A stretch of DNA of 64,000 nucleotides from Pseudomonas sp. AFG_SD02_1510_Pfu_092 (GTDB taxonomy: Bacteria > Pseudomonadota > Gammaproteobacteria > Pseudomonadales > Pseudomonadaceae): positions 62,001-126,000 of the forward strand of contig NZ_PUQD01000002.1 of NCBI RefSeq assembly GCF_003331055.1, written 5' to 3'. The position numbers and the translations under genes were made by a program. The first letter of the stretch is position 1. Each line of letters starts with the position of its first letter. The notes under the pieces were generated by a model. It did not search any database, was not told the origin of the DNA, and saw only the letters and a program-made list of their open reading frames with translations. Positions 1 through 9,044 of this stretch are shown here, one piece after another.

Positions 1-655
1 GATCGCCGCGCTCAAGCGCGGTTCGCTGTTCGACCACGGGGTGATGGGCATATCCCTGGCCGGCTACTCGATGCCGATCTTCTGGTGGGGCCTGATCCTG
101 ATCATGTTCTTCTCGGTCAGCCTGGGCTGGACCCCGGTGTCCGGGCGCATCGACCTGCTCTACGACATCGAGCCGAAGACCGGCTTCATGCTCATCGACA
201 CCCTGCTCAGTGACGAAGAAGGCGCGTTCAAGGATGCACTGATGCACCTGATCCTGCCGGCCATCGTGCTCGGCACCATCCCGTTGGCGGTGATCGCACG
301 CATGACCCGCTCGTCGATGCTCGAAGTGCTGCGCGAGGATTACATCCGCACCGCCCGCGCCAAAGGCCTGTCGCCGGCCCGCGTGGTGTTCGTGCACGGC
401 CTGCGCAACGCGCTGATCCCGGTACTGACCGTGTTCGGCCTGCAAGTCGGCACGTTGCTGGCCGGTGCGGTGCTGACCGAAACCATCTTTTCCTGGCCGG
501 GCATCGGCAAATGGCTGATCGAAGCCATCGGTGCCCGTGACTACCCCGTGGTCCAGAACGGCATCCTGTTGATCGCCTGCCTGGTGATCCTGGTCAACTT
601 CGTCGTGGACATCCTCTACGGCCTGGCCAACCCACGCATCCGTCACCAGCGCTGA
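1..655 (+). CDS. dppB: Dipeptide ABC transporter permease DppB (5' end outside window)
   Basis: This is the C-terminal part of an inner-membrane permease for di/oligopeptide uptake. The reading frame is open from base 2, so the gene begins upstream of the window. Hydrophobic segments surround GYSMPIFWWGLILI. The binding-protein-dependent permease loop is clear (RMTRSSMLEVLREDYIRTARAKGLS, residues split around the EAA-like RTARAKG), followed by the usual GTLLAGAVLTETIFSWPGIG segment. The protein ends with NPRIRHQR. The dppC gene starts 10 bases later, so the genes are co-transcribed. The family assignment is firm. Substrate preference (dipeptides rather than other peptides) is inferred from similarity to DppB. 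Confidence 0.93.
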   Translation, partial: IAALKRGSLFDHGVMGISLAGYSMPIFWWGLILIMFFSVSLGWTPVSGRIDLLYDIEPKTGFMLIDTLLSDEEGAFKDALMHLILPAIVLGTIPLAVIARMTRSSMLEVLREDYIRTARAKGLSPARVVFVHGLRNALIPVLTVFGLQVGTLLAGAVLTETIFSWPGIGKWLIEAIGARDYPVVQNGILLIACLVILVNFVVDILYGLANPRIRHQR

Positions 656-665
656 GGCCCTCGCC

Positions 666-1592
666 ATGACTAGCCCGATTCCAAAATCCGTGACGCCGGC
701 CAGCCCGGTGGACCAGAGCCTGCTCTACCCCTCGCCGTACAAAGAATTCTGGCAAGCCTTCGCGCGCAACAAGGGCGCGGTGATGGGCCTGGCCTTCATG
801 TGCCTGGTGGTGTTCTGCGCGCTGTTCGCGCCATGGGTCGCCCCGCACGACCCGAGCGAGCAGTACCGCGACTTCCTGCTGACCCCGCCGGTGTGGCTCG
901 AAGGCGGCACTTGGCAGTTCATTCTCGGCACCGACGAACTCGGCCGCGACCTGCTTTCGCGGCTGATCCAGGGCGCGCGGCTGTCGCTGCTGATCGGCCT
1001 GTCGTCGGTGGTGATGTCGCTGATCCCGGGCATTCTGCTCGGCCTGCTGGCCGGTTTCTTCCCGCACTTGCTCGGCCCGTCGATCATGCGCCTGATGGAT
1101 GTGATGCTGGCCCTGCCCTCGCTGTTGCTGGCGGTGGCCATCGTCGCCATCCTCGGCCCTGGCCTGATCAACACAGTGATCGCCATCGCCATCGTCTCGT
1201 TACCGTCCTATGTGCGCCTGACCCGCGCGGCGGTGATGGGCGAGCTGAACCGCGACTACGTCACCGCCGCACGCCTGGCCGGTGCCGGGCTGCCACGGCT
1301 GATGTTCGTCACCGTGCTGCCCAACTGCATGGCGCCGCTGATCGTACAGGCCACCCTGAGTTTCTCCTCGGCCATTCTCGACGCCGCCGCGCTGGGCTTC
1401 CTCGGCCTCGGCGTGCAACCGCCAACCCCCGAATGGGGCACCATGCTGGCCTCGGCCCGTGACTACATCGAGCGCGCCTGGTGGGTGGTGAGCCTGCCGG
1501 GCCTGACCATCCTGCTCAGTGTGCTGGCAATCAACCTGATGGGCGACGGCCTGCGCGATGCGCTGGACCCGAAACTCAAGAACGCCGCCTGA
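666..1592 (+). CDS. dppC: Dipeptide ABC transporter permease DppC
   Basis: A 308-residue inner-membrane permease that partners DppB. It has the OppC-type N-terminal extension with a first membrane helix (residues about 38-58). A periplasmic stretch containing [16 protein letters not shown] follows, which is typical of DppC/OppC. The permease domain then carries the EAA loop ([18 protein letters not shown]). The C-terminus [14 protein letters not shown] is also characteristic of the family. It lies 10 bases after dppB and 10 bases before dppD, with a GAGGAG ribosome site for dppD overlapping its end. Confidence 0.95.
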   Translation: MTSPIPKSVTPASPVDQSLLYPSPYKEFWQAFARNKGAVMGLAFMCLVVFCALFAPWVAPHDPSEQYRDFLLTPPVWLEGGTWQFILGTDELGRDLLSRLIQGARLSLLIGLSSVVMSLIPGILLGLLAGFFPHLLGPSIMRLMDVMLALPSLLLAVAIVAILGPGLINTVIAIAIVSLPSYVRLTRAAVMGELNRDYVTAARLAGAGLPRLMFVTVLPNCMAPLIVQATLSFSSAILDAAALGFLGLGVQPPTPEWGTMLASARDYIERAWWVVSLPGLTILLSVLAINLMGDGLRDALDPKLKNAA

Positions 1593-1602
1593 GGAGAACG
1601 CC

Positions 1603-2571
1603 ATGTCACTGTTGCAGATCAACAACCTGAACGTGCGCTTCGGCGACGCCCATGCAGTACCGGTGGTCGATGGCCTGGACTTGGTAGTGGAAGCCGGGGA
1701 AATCCTGGCCATCGTCGGCGAATCCGGCTCGGGCAAGTCGGTGACCATGATGGCCCTGATGGGCCTGATCGACGCCCCGGGGCGCATCACCGCCGATTCG
1801 CTCACCTTCGATGGCACCGACATGCTCAAGCTCAGCGGCCGCCAGCGGCGCAAGGTGGTGGGCAAGGACATCGCCATGGTTTTCCAGGACCCGATGACCG
1901 CGCTCAACCCCAGCTATACCGTGGGCTACCAGATCGAGGAAGTGCTGCGTCAGCACCTGGGCCTGAAGGGCAAGGCCGCGCGCCAGCGTGCTCTGGAATT
2001 GCTGAAGAAAGTCGAGATCCCGGCGGCGGAAAGCCGCCTGGATGCCTACCCGCACCAGCTGTCCGGCGGCATGAGCCAGCGCGTGGCAATCGCCATGGCG
2101 ATTGCCGGCGAGCCCAAGCTGCTGATTGCCGACGAACCGACCACCGCGCTGGATGTGACCATCCAGGCGCAGATCATGGAGCTGCTGGTCAACCTGCAGA
2201 AGGAGCGCGGCATGGCGCTCATCCTGATCACCCACGACCTCGCCGTGGTCGCCGAAACGGCCAAGCGGGTGTGCGTGATGTATGCCGGCCAGGCCGTGGA
2301 AGTGGGCCAGGTACCGCAGCTGTTCGATGTGCCCGCCCACCCCTACAGCGAGGCGTTGCTGGCAGCGATCCCCGAGCACAGCTTCGGCGCCGAACGCCTG
2401 GCTACCTTGCCCGGCATCGTCCCCGGCCGCTACGACCGCCCCGCCGGTTGCCTGCTGTCACCGCGCTGCCCATACGTGCAGGACAATTGCAGGCGCCAGC
2501 GCCCGCCCCTCGATCCGCAGGCCCATGGCCTGGTGCGTTGCTTCTACCCGTTGAACCAGGAGGTGGCGTGA
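1603..2571 (+). CDS. dppD: Dipeptide ABC transporter ATP-binding protein DppD
   Basis: A 322-residue cytoplasmic ATPase that powers peptide import with DppF. Walker A is GESGSGKS at residues 39-46, the signature motif is LSGGMSQR and Walker B is LLIADEP. The C-terminal oligopeptide-transporter extension with cysteines ([14 protein letters not shown]) marks the DppD/OppD family; these cysteines are thought to bind an iron-sulfur cluster in related proteins. I chose the ATG at 1603 because GAGGAG lies directly upstream. An in-frame ATG at 1558 lies inside dppC and is rejected. The stop overlaps the dppF start by one base (TGATG). Confidence 0.95.
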   Translation: MSLLQINNLNVRFGDAHAVPVVDGLDLVVEAGEILAIVGESGSGKSVTMMALMGLIDAPGRITADSLTFDGTDMLKLSGRQRRKVVGKDIAMVFQDPMTALNPSYTVGYQIEEVLRQHLGLKGKAARQRALELLKKVEIPAAESRLDAYPHQLSGGMSQRVAIAMAIAGEPKLLIADEPTTALDVTIQAQIMELLVNLQKERGMALILITHDLAVVAETAKRVCVMYAGQAVEVGQVPQLFDVPAHPYSEALLAAIPEHSFGAERLATLPGIVPGRYDRPAGCLLSPRCPYVQDNCRRQRPPLDPQAHGLVRCFYPLNQEVA

Positions 2572-3539
2572 TGGCCGTCGTTCTATCCGCCCGGGAGCTG
2601 ACCCGGCATTACGAAGTCTCCCGCGGGCTGTTCAAAGGCCACGCTCTGGTCCGCGCGCTGAATGGTGTGTCGTTCGAACTGGAGGCCGGCAAGACCCTGG
2701 CCGTGGTCGGCGAGTCCGGCTGTGGCAAGTCGACCCTGGCCCGCGCCCTGACCCTGATCGAAGAGCCGTCGTCCGGCTCGCTGCAGATCGCCGGCACCGA
2801 GGTAACAGGCGCCAGCAAAAGCGAGCGCAAGCAACTGCGCCGTGATGTACAGATGGTCTTCCAGAGCCCCTACGCCTCGCTCAACCCACGGCAGAAGATC
2901 GGCGACCAGCTGGCCGAGCCGCTGTTGATCAACACCTCGCTGAGCAAGGCCGAGCGGCGCGAAAAGGTGCAGAAGATGATGGAGCAGGTCGGCCTGCGCC
3001 CCGAGCATTACCAGCGCTACCCGCACATGTTCTCAGGTGGCCAGCGCCAGCGCATCGCTCTGGCCCGGGCGATGATGCTGCAGCCCAAGGTGCTGGTGGC
3101 GGACGAACCGACTTCGGCGCTGGATGTGTCGATCCAGGCTCAGGTACTGAACCTGTTCATGGATTTGCAGAAAGAGTTCAACACCGCCTATGTGTTCATC
3201 TCGCACAACCTGGCGGTGGTGCGGCATGTCGCTGATCAGGTGTTGGTGATGTACCTCGGCCGGCCGGCGGAGATGGGGCCCAAGGCGGATATCTACGAGA
3301 AGCCACTGCACCCGTATACCCAGGCGCTGCTGTCGGCGACCCCGGCGATTCACCCGGACCCGCTGAAGCCGAAGATACGCATTGCCGGTGAGCTGCCCAA
3401 CCCGCTGAACCCGCCGGATGGCTGTGCGTTTCACAAGCGCTGCCCGTATGCGACGGAGCGCTGTGCCAAGGAGGTGCCGGCGTTCAGGCAAGTGAGCACC
3501 CGGCTGGTGGCTTGTCACTATGCCGAGCAGTTTCTCTAG
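2571..3539 (+). CDS. dppF: Dipeptide ABC transporter ATP-binding protein DppF
   Basis: A 322-residue partner ATPase of DppD. Walker A is GESGCGKS (residues 47-54), the signature is FSGGQRQR and Walker B is VLVADEP. The C-terminal oligopeptide-ABC extension (DGCAFHKRCPYATERC) is present. The ATG at 2571 overlaps the dppD stop by one base, indicating translational coupling, and GGAGGTGG lies just upstream. The frame stays open to 2271, but that longer form would lie inside dppD. This is the last gene of the operon and is followed by a REP pair. Confidence 0.95.
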   Translation: MAVVLSARELTRHYEVSRGLFKGHALVRALNGVSFELEAGKTLAVVGESGCGKSTLARALTLIEEPSSGSLQIAGTEVTGASKSERKQLRRDVQMVFQSPYASLNPRQKIGDQLAEPLLINTSLSKAERREKVQKMMEQVGLRPEHYQRYPHMFSGGQRQRIALARAMMLQPKVLVADEPTSALDVSIQAQVLNLFMDLQKEFNTAYVFISHNLAVVRHVADQVLVMYLGRPAEMGPKADIYEKPLHPYTQALLSATPAIHPDPLKPKIRIAGELPNPLNPPDGCAFHKRCPYATERCAKEVPAFRQVSTRLVACHYAEQFL

Positions 3540-3549
3540 ATCGACGTGA

Positions 3550-3640
3550 GCCTCTTCGCGGGTAAACCCGCTCCCACAGGTTCTACACAGTGTTCAAATC
3601 TGTGCGGTCCCTGTGCGAGCGGGTTCACCCGCGATGGGCC
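3550..3640. repeat. REP pair (inverted)
   Basis: Two copies of the Pseudomonas repetitive extragenic palindrome face each other. The first reads CTTCGCGGGTAAACCCGCTC and continues CCACAGG. The second is its reverse complement with small changes (GAGCGGGTTCACCCGCGA). The pair sits just after dppF. Such pairs can form long hairpins and often lie in 3' spaces between genes. Confidence 0.9.
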
Positions 3641-3660
3641 GCACAGCGGCCCCGGCTTTT

Positions 3661-3735
3661 TCAATGCATGAAGAACCAGATCAGGATAATCACCGGAATA
3701 GGTACCCCGATCATCCACAGCAGTATCGAGCGCAT
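3661..3735 (-). CDS. Small membrane peptide, 24 residues
   Basis: A very short reading frame encodes MRSILLWMIGVPIPVIILIW followed by FFMH. It is almost entirely hydrophobic and could form one membrane helix with a Pro-containing kink (VPIPV). The ATG at 3735 is preceded by AAGGAG at a good distance, which makes translation plausible. I do not recognise a named family. It is a lone leftward gene between dppF and the pseudogene. The evidence is the ribosome site plus the coherent hydrophobic composition. Confidence 0.6.
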   Translation of the reverse strand: MRSILLWMIGVPIPVIILIWFFMH

Positions 3736-3856
3736 GGCCTTTCTCCTTGTTCGATGGTGAACAGACCAGTGCACTCGCCATGCCATCTGTAGCAAAAAAT
3801 TACAGCCATATGAATCAATGGCTTACTTGGTAAGCCGCTTGGAAAGACCGTGCAAG

Positions 3857-4344
3857 ATGCCGGATTCGCCCCCTTGCAGCTGGGTGTTCTGCAATGCACT
3901 ATCAGGCGCAACCGGTTTGTGGACCGCGTACTACCTCAAGCGCCAGGCGCCGCAGCTGAACATCGTTGTGGTCGATGCCAACATTGCCGGCTTCGGCGCC
4001 TCCGGGCGCAACGGCGGCTGGCTGATGGGCAACCTGCTCGGCGAAGACCGCCTGCTGGCCACCCTGTCGCCGCAGCCTGCGCGCCTACCTCGACGACCTT
4101 TACCGTCAGGGCATGACCGAGGACGACTACCGTTGGCTGCGCCCCGAGCAGCTGGACGCGCAACCGCGAGTCAGCAACGCCTATGGCGCCATCTACAGCC
4201 CGCACACCGCGACCATTCAACCCGCCAAGCTGGCGCGTGGCCTGGCCCGGGCTGTAGAAGCGCTGGGCGTCCCCCTCTACGAAAACACCCCAGCCATCGA
4301 CTGGCAGCCGGGTGAGGTGCGTACGCCGTTGGCGCGCATCCGTT
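3857..4344 (+). pseudogene. Broken FAD-dependent oxidoreductase (PuuB/OrdL-like remnant)
   Basis: Fragments of a glycine/D-amino-acid-oxidase-fold flavoenzyme are readable in two frames. From about 3896 the frame gives GATGLWTAYYLKRQAP, then VVVDANIAGFGASGRNGGWL (FAD-binding region). After LLATLS near 4070 the frame changes. The next coherent part is SLRAYLDDLYRQGMTEDDYR, then YGAIYSPHTATIQPAKLARG and GVPLYENTPAIDWQPGEVRT. The segment normally lying between these parts is absent, so there is an internal deletion as well as a frame change. The protein stops abruptly near 4340, where it runs into a piece of another gene. Intact relatives oxidise gamma-glutamyl-putrescine or similar amines. It cannot make a functional enzyme as it stands. 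Confidence 0.8.
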
Positions 4345-4524
4345 GTGCAGTACGCCAACGGCAACCTCGGGGCGGACGGGTTGGTTGAGCCGGCGATGAA
4401 GGGCAACACCATGATTTACCCGAGCGAGGAAGTGATGGGCAAGCTGTATGCGCTGGAGGCAATGCCGGCCAAGATCGACCGTATTCGGACACGGATCTGG
4501 ACCAGCATCAAAGCCGGGAATTGA
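4345..4524 (+). pseudogene. 3' remnant of a polyamine-binding protein gene (PotF/SpuD/SpuE-like)
   Basis: The last 60 codons before the TGA at 4524 read QYANGNLGADGLVEPAMKGN, then IYPSEEVMGKLYALEAMP and KIDRIRTRIWTSIKAGN. This is the typical C-terminus of periplasmic putrescine/spermidine-binding proteins. There is no start codon, signal peptide or lobe 1. The fragment is directly joined to the oxidoreductase remnant, so one deletion probably removed the 3' end of the oxidoreductase and most of the binding-protein gene. The pairing of the two families suggests a lost polyamine uptake/catabolism operon. Confidence 0.8.
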
Positions 4525-4544
4525 TTTCTGGCGTTACACGATCT

Positions 4545-4620
4545 CTGTGGGAGCGGGTTCACCCGCGAATGCGTCGATAGATGCAACATCGCATTCGCGG
4601 GTGAACCCGCTCCCACAGGG
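4545..4620. repeat. REP pair (inverted)
   Basis: CTGTGGGAGCGGGTTCACCC at the left and its mirror GGGTGAACCCGCTCCCACAG at the right, separated by a short spacer that extends the dyad (GCGAATGCG / CGCATTCGC). It lies between the deletion scar and the end of prfC and may also act as a bidirectional 3' end. Confidence 0.9.
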
Positions 4621-4641
4621 GGCCGGTGAGGGCTTGCGAAA

Positions 4642-6225
4642 TCAGTGGTGCTCGCGGGTAGCGCGGAACTTGATGTCCGGCCAGCGTTCTTCCATCAGCG
4701 ACAGGTTGACCCGGGTCGGCGCCAGGTAGGTCAGGTGGCCGCCGCCGTCGATGGCCAGGTTTTCCATGGCCTTGTTCTGGAATTCCTCGAGCTTCTTCTT
4801 GTCGTCACAGCCGATCCAGCGCGCCGACCATACGGTGATCGGCTCGTAGGCGCACTCGACCTTGTATTCTTCCTTCAGGCGGCTGGCGACCACGTCGAAC
4901 TGCAGCACACCGACCGCACCGAGGATGATGTCGTTGCTACGCTCCGGGAAGAACACCTGGGTCGCGCCCTCTTCGGCCAGCTGTTGCAGGCCCTGGCGCA
5001 GTTGCTTGGATTTCAGCGGGTCCTTCAGGCGCACGCGGCGGAACAGTTCCGGGGCGAAGTGCGGGATACCGGTGAAGCCCAGCGCCTCGCCTTCGGTGAA
5101 GGTGTCGCCGATCTGGATGGTGCCGTGGTTGTGCAGGCCGATGATATCGCCGGCATAGGCCTCTTCCAGTTGCTCACGCTCGGAGGAGAAGAAGGTCAGC
5201 GCATCGCCGATACGCAGGTCCTTGTTGATACGCACATGGCGCATCTTCATGCCCTTCTCGTACTTGCCCGAGCAGATGCGCATGAAGGCGATGCGGTCGC
5301 GGTGCTTCGGGTCCATGTTCGCCTGGATCTTGAACACGAAACCGGTGAATTTCTCTTCCACAGGCTCCACGGTGCGCTCGTGGGCGACACGGCCCAGCGG
5401 GCGCGGCGCCCAGTCGACCACCGCGTCGAGCACGTGATCGACACCGAAGTTGCCCAGTGCGGTACCGAAGAACACCGGGGTCAGCTGGCCGTTGATGAAT
5501 TCTTCCTGGTTGAATTCGTGGCAGGCACCCTGCACCAGCTCCAGTTGCTCGACGAACGCGTCGTACTGGTCGCCCAGGTGCGCGCGGGCCTCGTCCGAGT
5601 CCAGCTTCTCGATGATCTTGGCTTCGGTGCGCTCGTGGCCATGGCCCGGGGTGTAGACCACGATGTAGTCGCCGGTCAGGTGGTACACGCCCTTGAAGTC
5701 GCGGTAGCAACCGATCGGCCATGTGATCGGCGCGGCCTTGATCTTCAGCACGGCTTCGATCTCGTCGAGCAGTTCGATCGGGTCGCGGATGTCCCGGTCG
5801 AGTTTGTTGATGAAGCTGACGATCGGCGTGTCGCGCAGGCGGCATACGTCCATCAGGGCGATGGTGCGCGGCTCTACACCTTTACCGCCGTCGAGCACCA
5901 TCAGCGCCGAGTCCACTGCGGTCAGGGTGCGGTAGGTGTCTTCCGAAAAGTCTTCGTGGCCGGGGGTGTCGAGCAGGTTGATCATGTGCTCGCGGTACGG
6001 GAACTGCATCACCGAGGTAGTGATGGAGATGCCGCGCTGCTTCTCCATTTCCATCCAGTCGGAGGTGGCGTGGCGGTCGGACTTGCGCGACTTCACGGTA
6101 CCGGCGACGGCAATGGCCTTGCCCATCAGCAGCAACTTCTCGGTGATGGTGGTCTTACCGGCGTCGGGGTGGGAAATGATTGCGAAAGTGCGGCGCTTCG
6201 CGACTTCGGCGGCCTGGTTGGTCAT
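4642..6225 (-). CDS. prfC: Peptide chain release factor 3
   Basis: A 527-residue translational GTPase that recycles RF1/RF2 from the ribosome after termination. The G1 motif is SHPDAGKTT near residue 20. G2 follows the switch region ([14 protein letters not shown]), G3 is DTPGHEDF and G4 is NKLDRD. The length equals the usual bacterial RF3. I chose the ATG at 6225 ([14 protein letters not shown]). A 14-residue upstream extension that is also open does not match the family start. It is a single leftward gene flanked by a REP pair at its 3' end. Confidence 0.97.
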   Translation of the reverse strand: MTNQAAEVAKRRTFAIISHPDAGKTTITEKLLLMGKAIAVAGTVKSRKSDRHATSDWMEMEKQRGISITTSVMQFPYREHMINLLDTPGHEDFSEDTYRTLTAVDSALMVLDGGKGVEPRTIALMDVCRLRDTPIVSFINKLDRDIRDPIELLDEIEAVLKIKAAPITWPIGCYRDFKGVYHLTGDYIVVYTPGHGHERTEAKIIEKLDSDEARAHLGDQYDAFVEQLELVQGACHEFNQEEFINGQLTPVFFGTALGNFGVDHVLDAVVDWAPRPLGRVAHERTVEPVEEKFTGFVFKIQANMDPKHRDRIAFMRICSGKYEKGMKMRHVRINKDLRIGDALTFFSSEREQLEEAYAGDIIGLHNHGTIQIGDTFTEGEALGFTGIPHFAPELFRRVRLKDPLKSKQLRQGLQQLAEEGATQVFFPERSNDIILGAVGVLQFDVVASRLKEEYKVECAYEPITVWSARWIGCDDKKKLEEFQNKAMENLAIDGGGHLTYLAPTRVNLSLMEERWPDIKFRATREHH

Positions 6226-6324
6226 GGGAAATCGCCTGACTGGGGGATTAAAAAGGGGCGATATCATACCTGAAATTGGGCCTGGACCAAAATTTGATCT
6301 CCCGCAACCGGTCCATCGCAGGAG

Positions 6325-6654
6325 CTAAGCGCGTTGTTCCTGCTCCTCTAGGAAACCGTCAAGCGTGACGGGGGGACGACCTGGAATATGCGCAACCAAC
6401 TCCAAAGTCCCGCCCAGAGCCTCCACATAGCTGCGCAAGGTGGAAATCAACATGTCACTACGCTTCTCCACTTTTGAAACATTACCCTGACGGATATCCA
6501 GACGCTCCGCCAACCCTTCCTGGGTGATTGCCAGTTGCCTGCGCAAGGCTTGCAATGTCATTTCTTCACGGATCAGTTCACGACCGCGTGCTTCAACCCT
6601 GGCTCTACGCTCAGGCGAAAGCTCGTTCATAACCTCATCAAGTGTTTTCATCAT
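6325..6654 (-). CDS. HigA-type antitoxin, XRE helix-turn-helix
   Basis: A 109-residue DNA-binding protein. A lambda-repressor-type HTH runs through QLAITQEGLAERLDIRQGNV with the recognition helix near residues 55-75. This is the usual organisation of antitoxins paired with Gp49/HigB-like toxins. Its ATG begins directly after the toxin's TGA, so the two are translationally linked. Two ATG codons are adjacent (6654 and 6651). It probably binds its own promoter upstream of the toxin and represses the pair. Confidence 0.85.
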   Translation of the reverse strand: MMKTLDEVMNELSPERRARVEARGRELIREEMTLQALRRQLAITQEGLAERLDIRQGNVSKVEKRSDMLISTLRSYVEALGGTLELVAHIPGRPPVTLDGFLEEQEQRA

Positions 6655-6999
6655 TCAATCTCTACACAGGTGCCGTTCGAAACGCGCGTCAGCACGACCG
6701 ATCAGGCTGCGGTAAAACCTACGCTCACTGATGCCCGCTTTATCGCCAGCAACCAACAGCAGCGCACAACGTGATGGATCGAAGGCGAACGCTACCCGCC
6801 ACACGCCATCGCCGACACTGAATCGCAACTCTTTCATGTTCGAATGCCTTGAGCCTTTCAAGGAGTCCACACGAGGCCGCCCAAGCGCCGGGCCGCGATA
6901 GGCTAGCAAATGGAGTTGAGCCAGCAGTTCATCTTGAACCTCCATTGCCAAGGCCTTGAACTCGATCCTGAATTCTGGGCACATCCTAATAGTCCACAC
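6655..6999 (-). CDS. HigB-type toxin (RelE/Gp49 family)
   Basis: About 114 residues, preceding its antitoxin gene, which is the inverted order typical of higBA pairs. Family hallmarks are the stretch GPALGRPRVDSLKGSRHSNM, then KELRF, followed by WRVAFAFDPSRCALLLVAGD and KRFYR-like SERRFYRSLIGRAD. Such proteins are ribosome-dependent mRNA interferases of the RelE fold. The start is uncertain: the GTG at 6999 (VWTIRMCPEF) fits the family best. A longer form beginning at 7032 and an internal ATG at 6984 are possible. The local sequence is less GC-rich than its neighbours, consistent with transfer. Confidence 0.82.
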   Translation of the reverse strand: MWTIRMCPEFRIEFKALAMEVQDELLAQLHLLAYRGPALGRPRVDSLKGSRHSNMKELRFSVGDGVWRVAFAFDPSRCALLLVAGDKAGISERRFYRSLIGRADARFERHLCRD

Positions 7000-7402
7000 A
7001 GCCAAAATACCCCCGAAGGAATATTCCCTCAAGTAGATTACCGAGAGATTTTCAAAACAGATATTGCTTGGCGGGACAAATGGCTCGACAGCAGGTAATT
7101 CAACGCCTTCATGTAGGAAATGCCCTTATTTTTCGCGTGATATTCCAAAGCCGCCAGTGATTAACGCTGGCCAAATGCCGCTTCAGATGGGAACCTTTAC
7201 CCCCACGGAGACGTCCACTCCCCTGCAACCCGCTTCGCTTGGGGACTGGTTTCATCAGCAATTTCGAGCCCGACGGGGTTCGGCTCATGGCCTGATCGCA
7301 GCCTTCGGCATGCATCACGCTGCTACTCGCGAACACACCACCCGCCGCCAGCATTGGCCGGCAACCAAGAAGTGTGCTCGCCGACAATACAAGGAGTCCG
7401 CT
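7000..7402. other. Intergenic region upstream of the OpuC-type operon and the toxin gene
   Basis: About 400 bases with no supported gene. The left 130 bases are relatively A/T-rich and should hold the promoter of the toxin-antitoxin pair. The right part should hold the promoter of the rightward ABC operon, whose first gene has AAGGAG at 7391-7396. I could not identify convincing -35/-10 hexamers or operators. An open frame from 7064 leads into the permease but lacks a family-like sequence and is not counted. Confidence 0.5.
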
Positions 7403-8122
7403 GTGGCTGAACGCTACGGAAAAGGGCTGTTGGGATGGGCCACCGTGCTCGTCATCCTGGCCCTGCTGGTCCACTGGATCGGCATCGACACGATCGCGCG
7501 TTATCGCGACGATCTTGGGTTCTACCTGCAAGCGCACCTGGTCCTGGTGCTGGCTTCGATGGCGGCGGCGCTGGCCGTGGGCATCCCCGCCGGCATTGCC
7601 TTGAGTCGACCGCACAGGGTCGACAAAGCCGAGCGCTTCATGCAGCTGTTCAACGTTGGCAACACCATCCCTCCCCTGGCCGTTCTGGCCATCGCCCTGA
7701 GTATCCTGGGCATCGGCGCCGGGCCTGCGATCTTCGCGCTGTTCCTCGCCTCGCTCCTGCCCATCGTGCGCAACACCTACGAGGGCCTGAAAAACGTCCC
7801 CGCCTCGCTCAAGGAAGCCGCCACCGGCATCGGCATGACCCCGCGCCAGCAGCTCTGGCAGGTGGAGCTGCCCAACGCCGTGCCGATCATCGTCGGCGGT
7901 GTGCGCGTGGCCCTGGCGTTGAACGTGGGCACCGCACCGCTGGCATTCCTGATCGGCGCCAACAGCCTGGGTAGCCTGATCTTCCCCGGCATCGCCCTGA
8001 ACAACCAGCCACAGCTGTTGCTGGGGGCTGCCTGCACCGCCCTGCTGGCACTGGTGCTGGATGCCGCAGTGAGTTTCTCCAGCAAGCGCTGGCTGGAACG
8101 TGGCCTGGCCCAACGAGGATAG
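7403..8122 (+). CDS. opuCD: Quaternary-amine (OpuC-type) ABC transporter permease
   Basis: A 239-residue inner-membrane permease of a glycine betaine/carnitine/choline importer. About six hydrophobic helices are visible. The permease loop is EAATGIGMTPRQQLWQVELP, typical of ProW/OpuCB/OpuCD. The start is GTG at 7403, supported by AAGGAG nine bases upstream; the open frame further upstream has no family resemblance. The gene order permease, binding protein, permease, ATPase matches the opuCD-CC-CB-CA arrangement I recall from P. aeruginosa. The role would be osmoprotectant uptake. The symbol rests on order and similarity. Confidence 0.85.
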   Translation: MAERYGKGLLGWATVLVILALLVHWIGIDTIARYRDDLGFYLQAHLVLVLASMAAALAVGIPAGIALSRPHRVDKAERFMQLFNVGNTIPPLAVLAIALSILGIGAGPAIFALFLASLLPIVRNTYEGLKNVPASLKEAATGIGMTPRQQLWQVELPNAVPIIVGGVRVALALNVGTAPLAFLIGANSLGSLIFPGIALNNQPQLLLGAACTALLALVLDAAVSFSSKRWLERGLAQRG

Positions 8123-8129
8123 GAAACCC

Positions 8130-9044
8130 ATGAACAAGACAATCGCCTTGCTGCTGGGCGCGGCCCTGCTGTTCGCCGGATTTGCCCAAGCGGCCGAAAA
8201 ACCGCTGGTACGCATCGGTGCGCGGGTGTTCACCGAACAGGCCGTACTCGCCGAAATCACCGCGCAGTACCTGCGCGCCAACGGCTTCGACGTCCGCGTG
8301 ACCACCGGCCTTGGCAGCAACATCGCGCGCCAGGCCCAGGAAACCGGCCAGCTCGACCTGATGTGGGAATACACCGGCGTGTCGCTGGTGTCGTACAACC
8401 ACATCGAAGAACGCCTGCCCGATGCCGCGGCCACCTTCGCCCGGGTGAAAGCGCTGGATGCGAAGAAGGACCTGGTCTGGCTGACGCCGTCGAAATTCAG
8501 CAACACCTACGCGCTGGGCCTGCCCAGGCAGGTGGCCGAGGACTACCCGCAGGTCAACACCATCAGCGACCTCGACCAGGTATTGCGCAACGAAAGCCAG
8601 CGCACCCACCTGGTCGCGCTGGACACCGAGTTCGCCAACCGCCCCGATGGCCTGGTCGGCCTGCGCGAGATGTACGGCCTGCCGCTGGACCGGCGCAACA
8701 TCCGTCAGATGGATGCCGGCCTGGTCTACACCGCCATGCACAACAACCAGGTGTTCGCCGGCCTGGTGTACACCACTGACGGCCGCCTGAACGCGTTCGA
8801 TATCAAGCTGCTGGAAGACGACAAGCACTACTTCCCCGACTACACCGCCGCGCCGGTGGTGCGCAAAGCCGTGCTCGATGCCAACCCGCAGCTGGCCGCC
8901 CTGCTCAAGCCACTGGCCGAGCAACTGGACGACGAGACCATGCGCCAGCTCAACGCCAAGGTCGATGTCGAGCACCAGAACCCGACCGCCGTCGCCGCTG
9001 CCTTCTTGCGCGAGCACCCAATGAACAGCGAGGGCCAGCCATGA
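8130..9044 (+). CDS. opuCC: Quaternary-amine ABC transporter substrate-binding protein
   Basis: A 304-residue periplasmic protein of the OpuAC/ProX class that captures betaine-like compounds. It has a signal peptide MNKTIALLLGAALLFAGFAQ with cleavage after AQA. There is no lipobox, so it should be soluble. Typical family pieces are ARVFTEQAVLAEITAQYLRA, GLGSNIARQAQETGQLDLMW and EYTGVSL. I chose the ATG at 8130, with AGGA upstream. An ATG-like start at 8100 lies within the previous gene. Its 3' end overlaps the next permease by 4 bases (ATGA). Confidence 0.88.
   Translation: MNKTIALLLGAALLFAGFAQAAEKPLVRIGARVFTEQAVLAEITAQYLRANGFDVRVTTGLGSNIARQAQETGQLDLMWEYTGVSLVSYNHIEERLPDAAATFARVKALDAKKDLVWLTPSKFSNTYALGLPRQVAEDYPQVNTISDLDQVLRNESQRTHLVALDTEFANRPDGLVGLREMYGLPLDRRNIRQMDAGLVYTAMHNNQVFAGLVYTTDGRLNAFDIKLLEDDKHYFPDYTAAPVVRKAVLDANPQLAALLKPLAEQLDDETMRQLNAKVDVEHQNPTAVAAAFLREHPMNSEGQP

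Noticed and set aside
4645..6273. A 542-codon open frame opposite prfC
   Set aside because: It is the mirror of a highly conserved gene in GC-rich DNA, where antisense frames stay open by codon bias. The sequence is low-complexity (rich in His, Val, Gly, Asp) with no domain.
7064..7402. N-terminal extension of the opuC-type permease from 7064
   Set aside because: The 113 extra residues are not membrane-like and do not match the family, whereas the GTG at 7403 has a perfect ribosome site.
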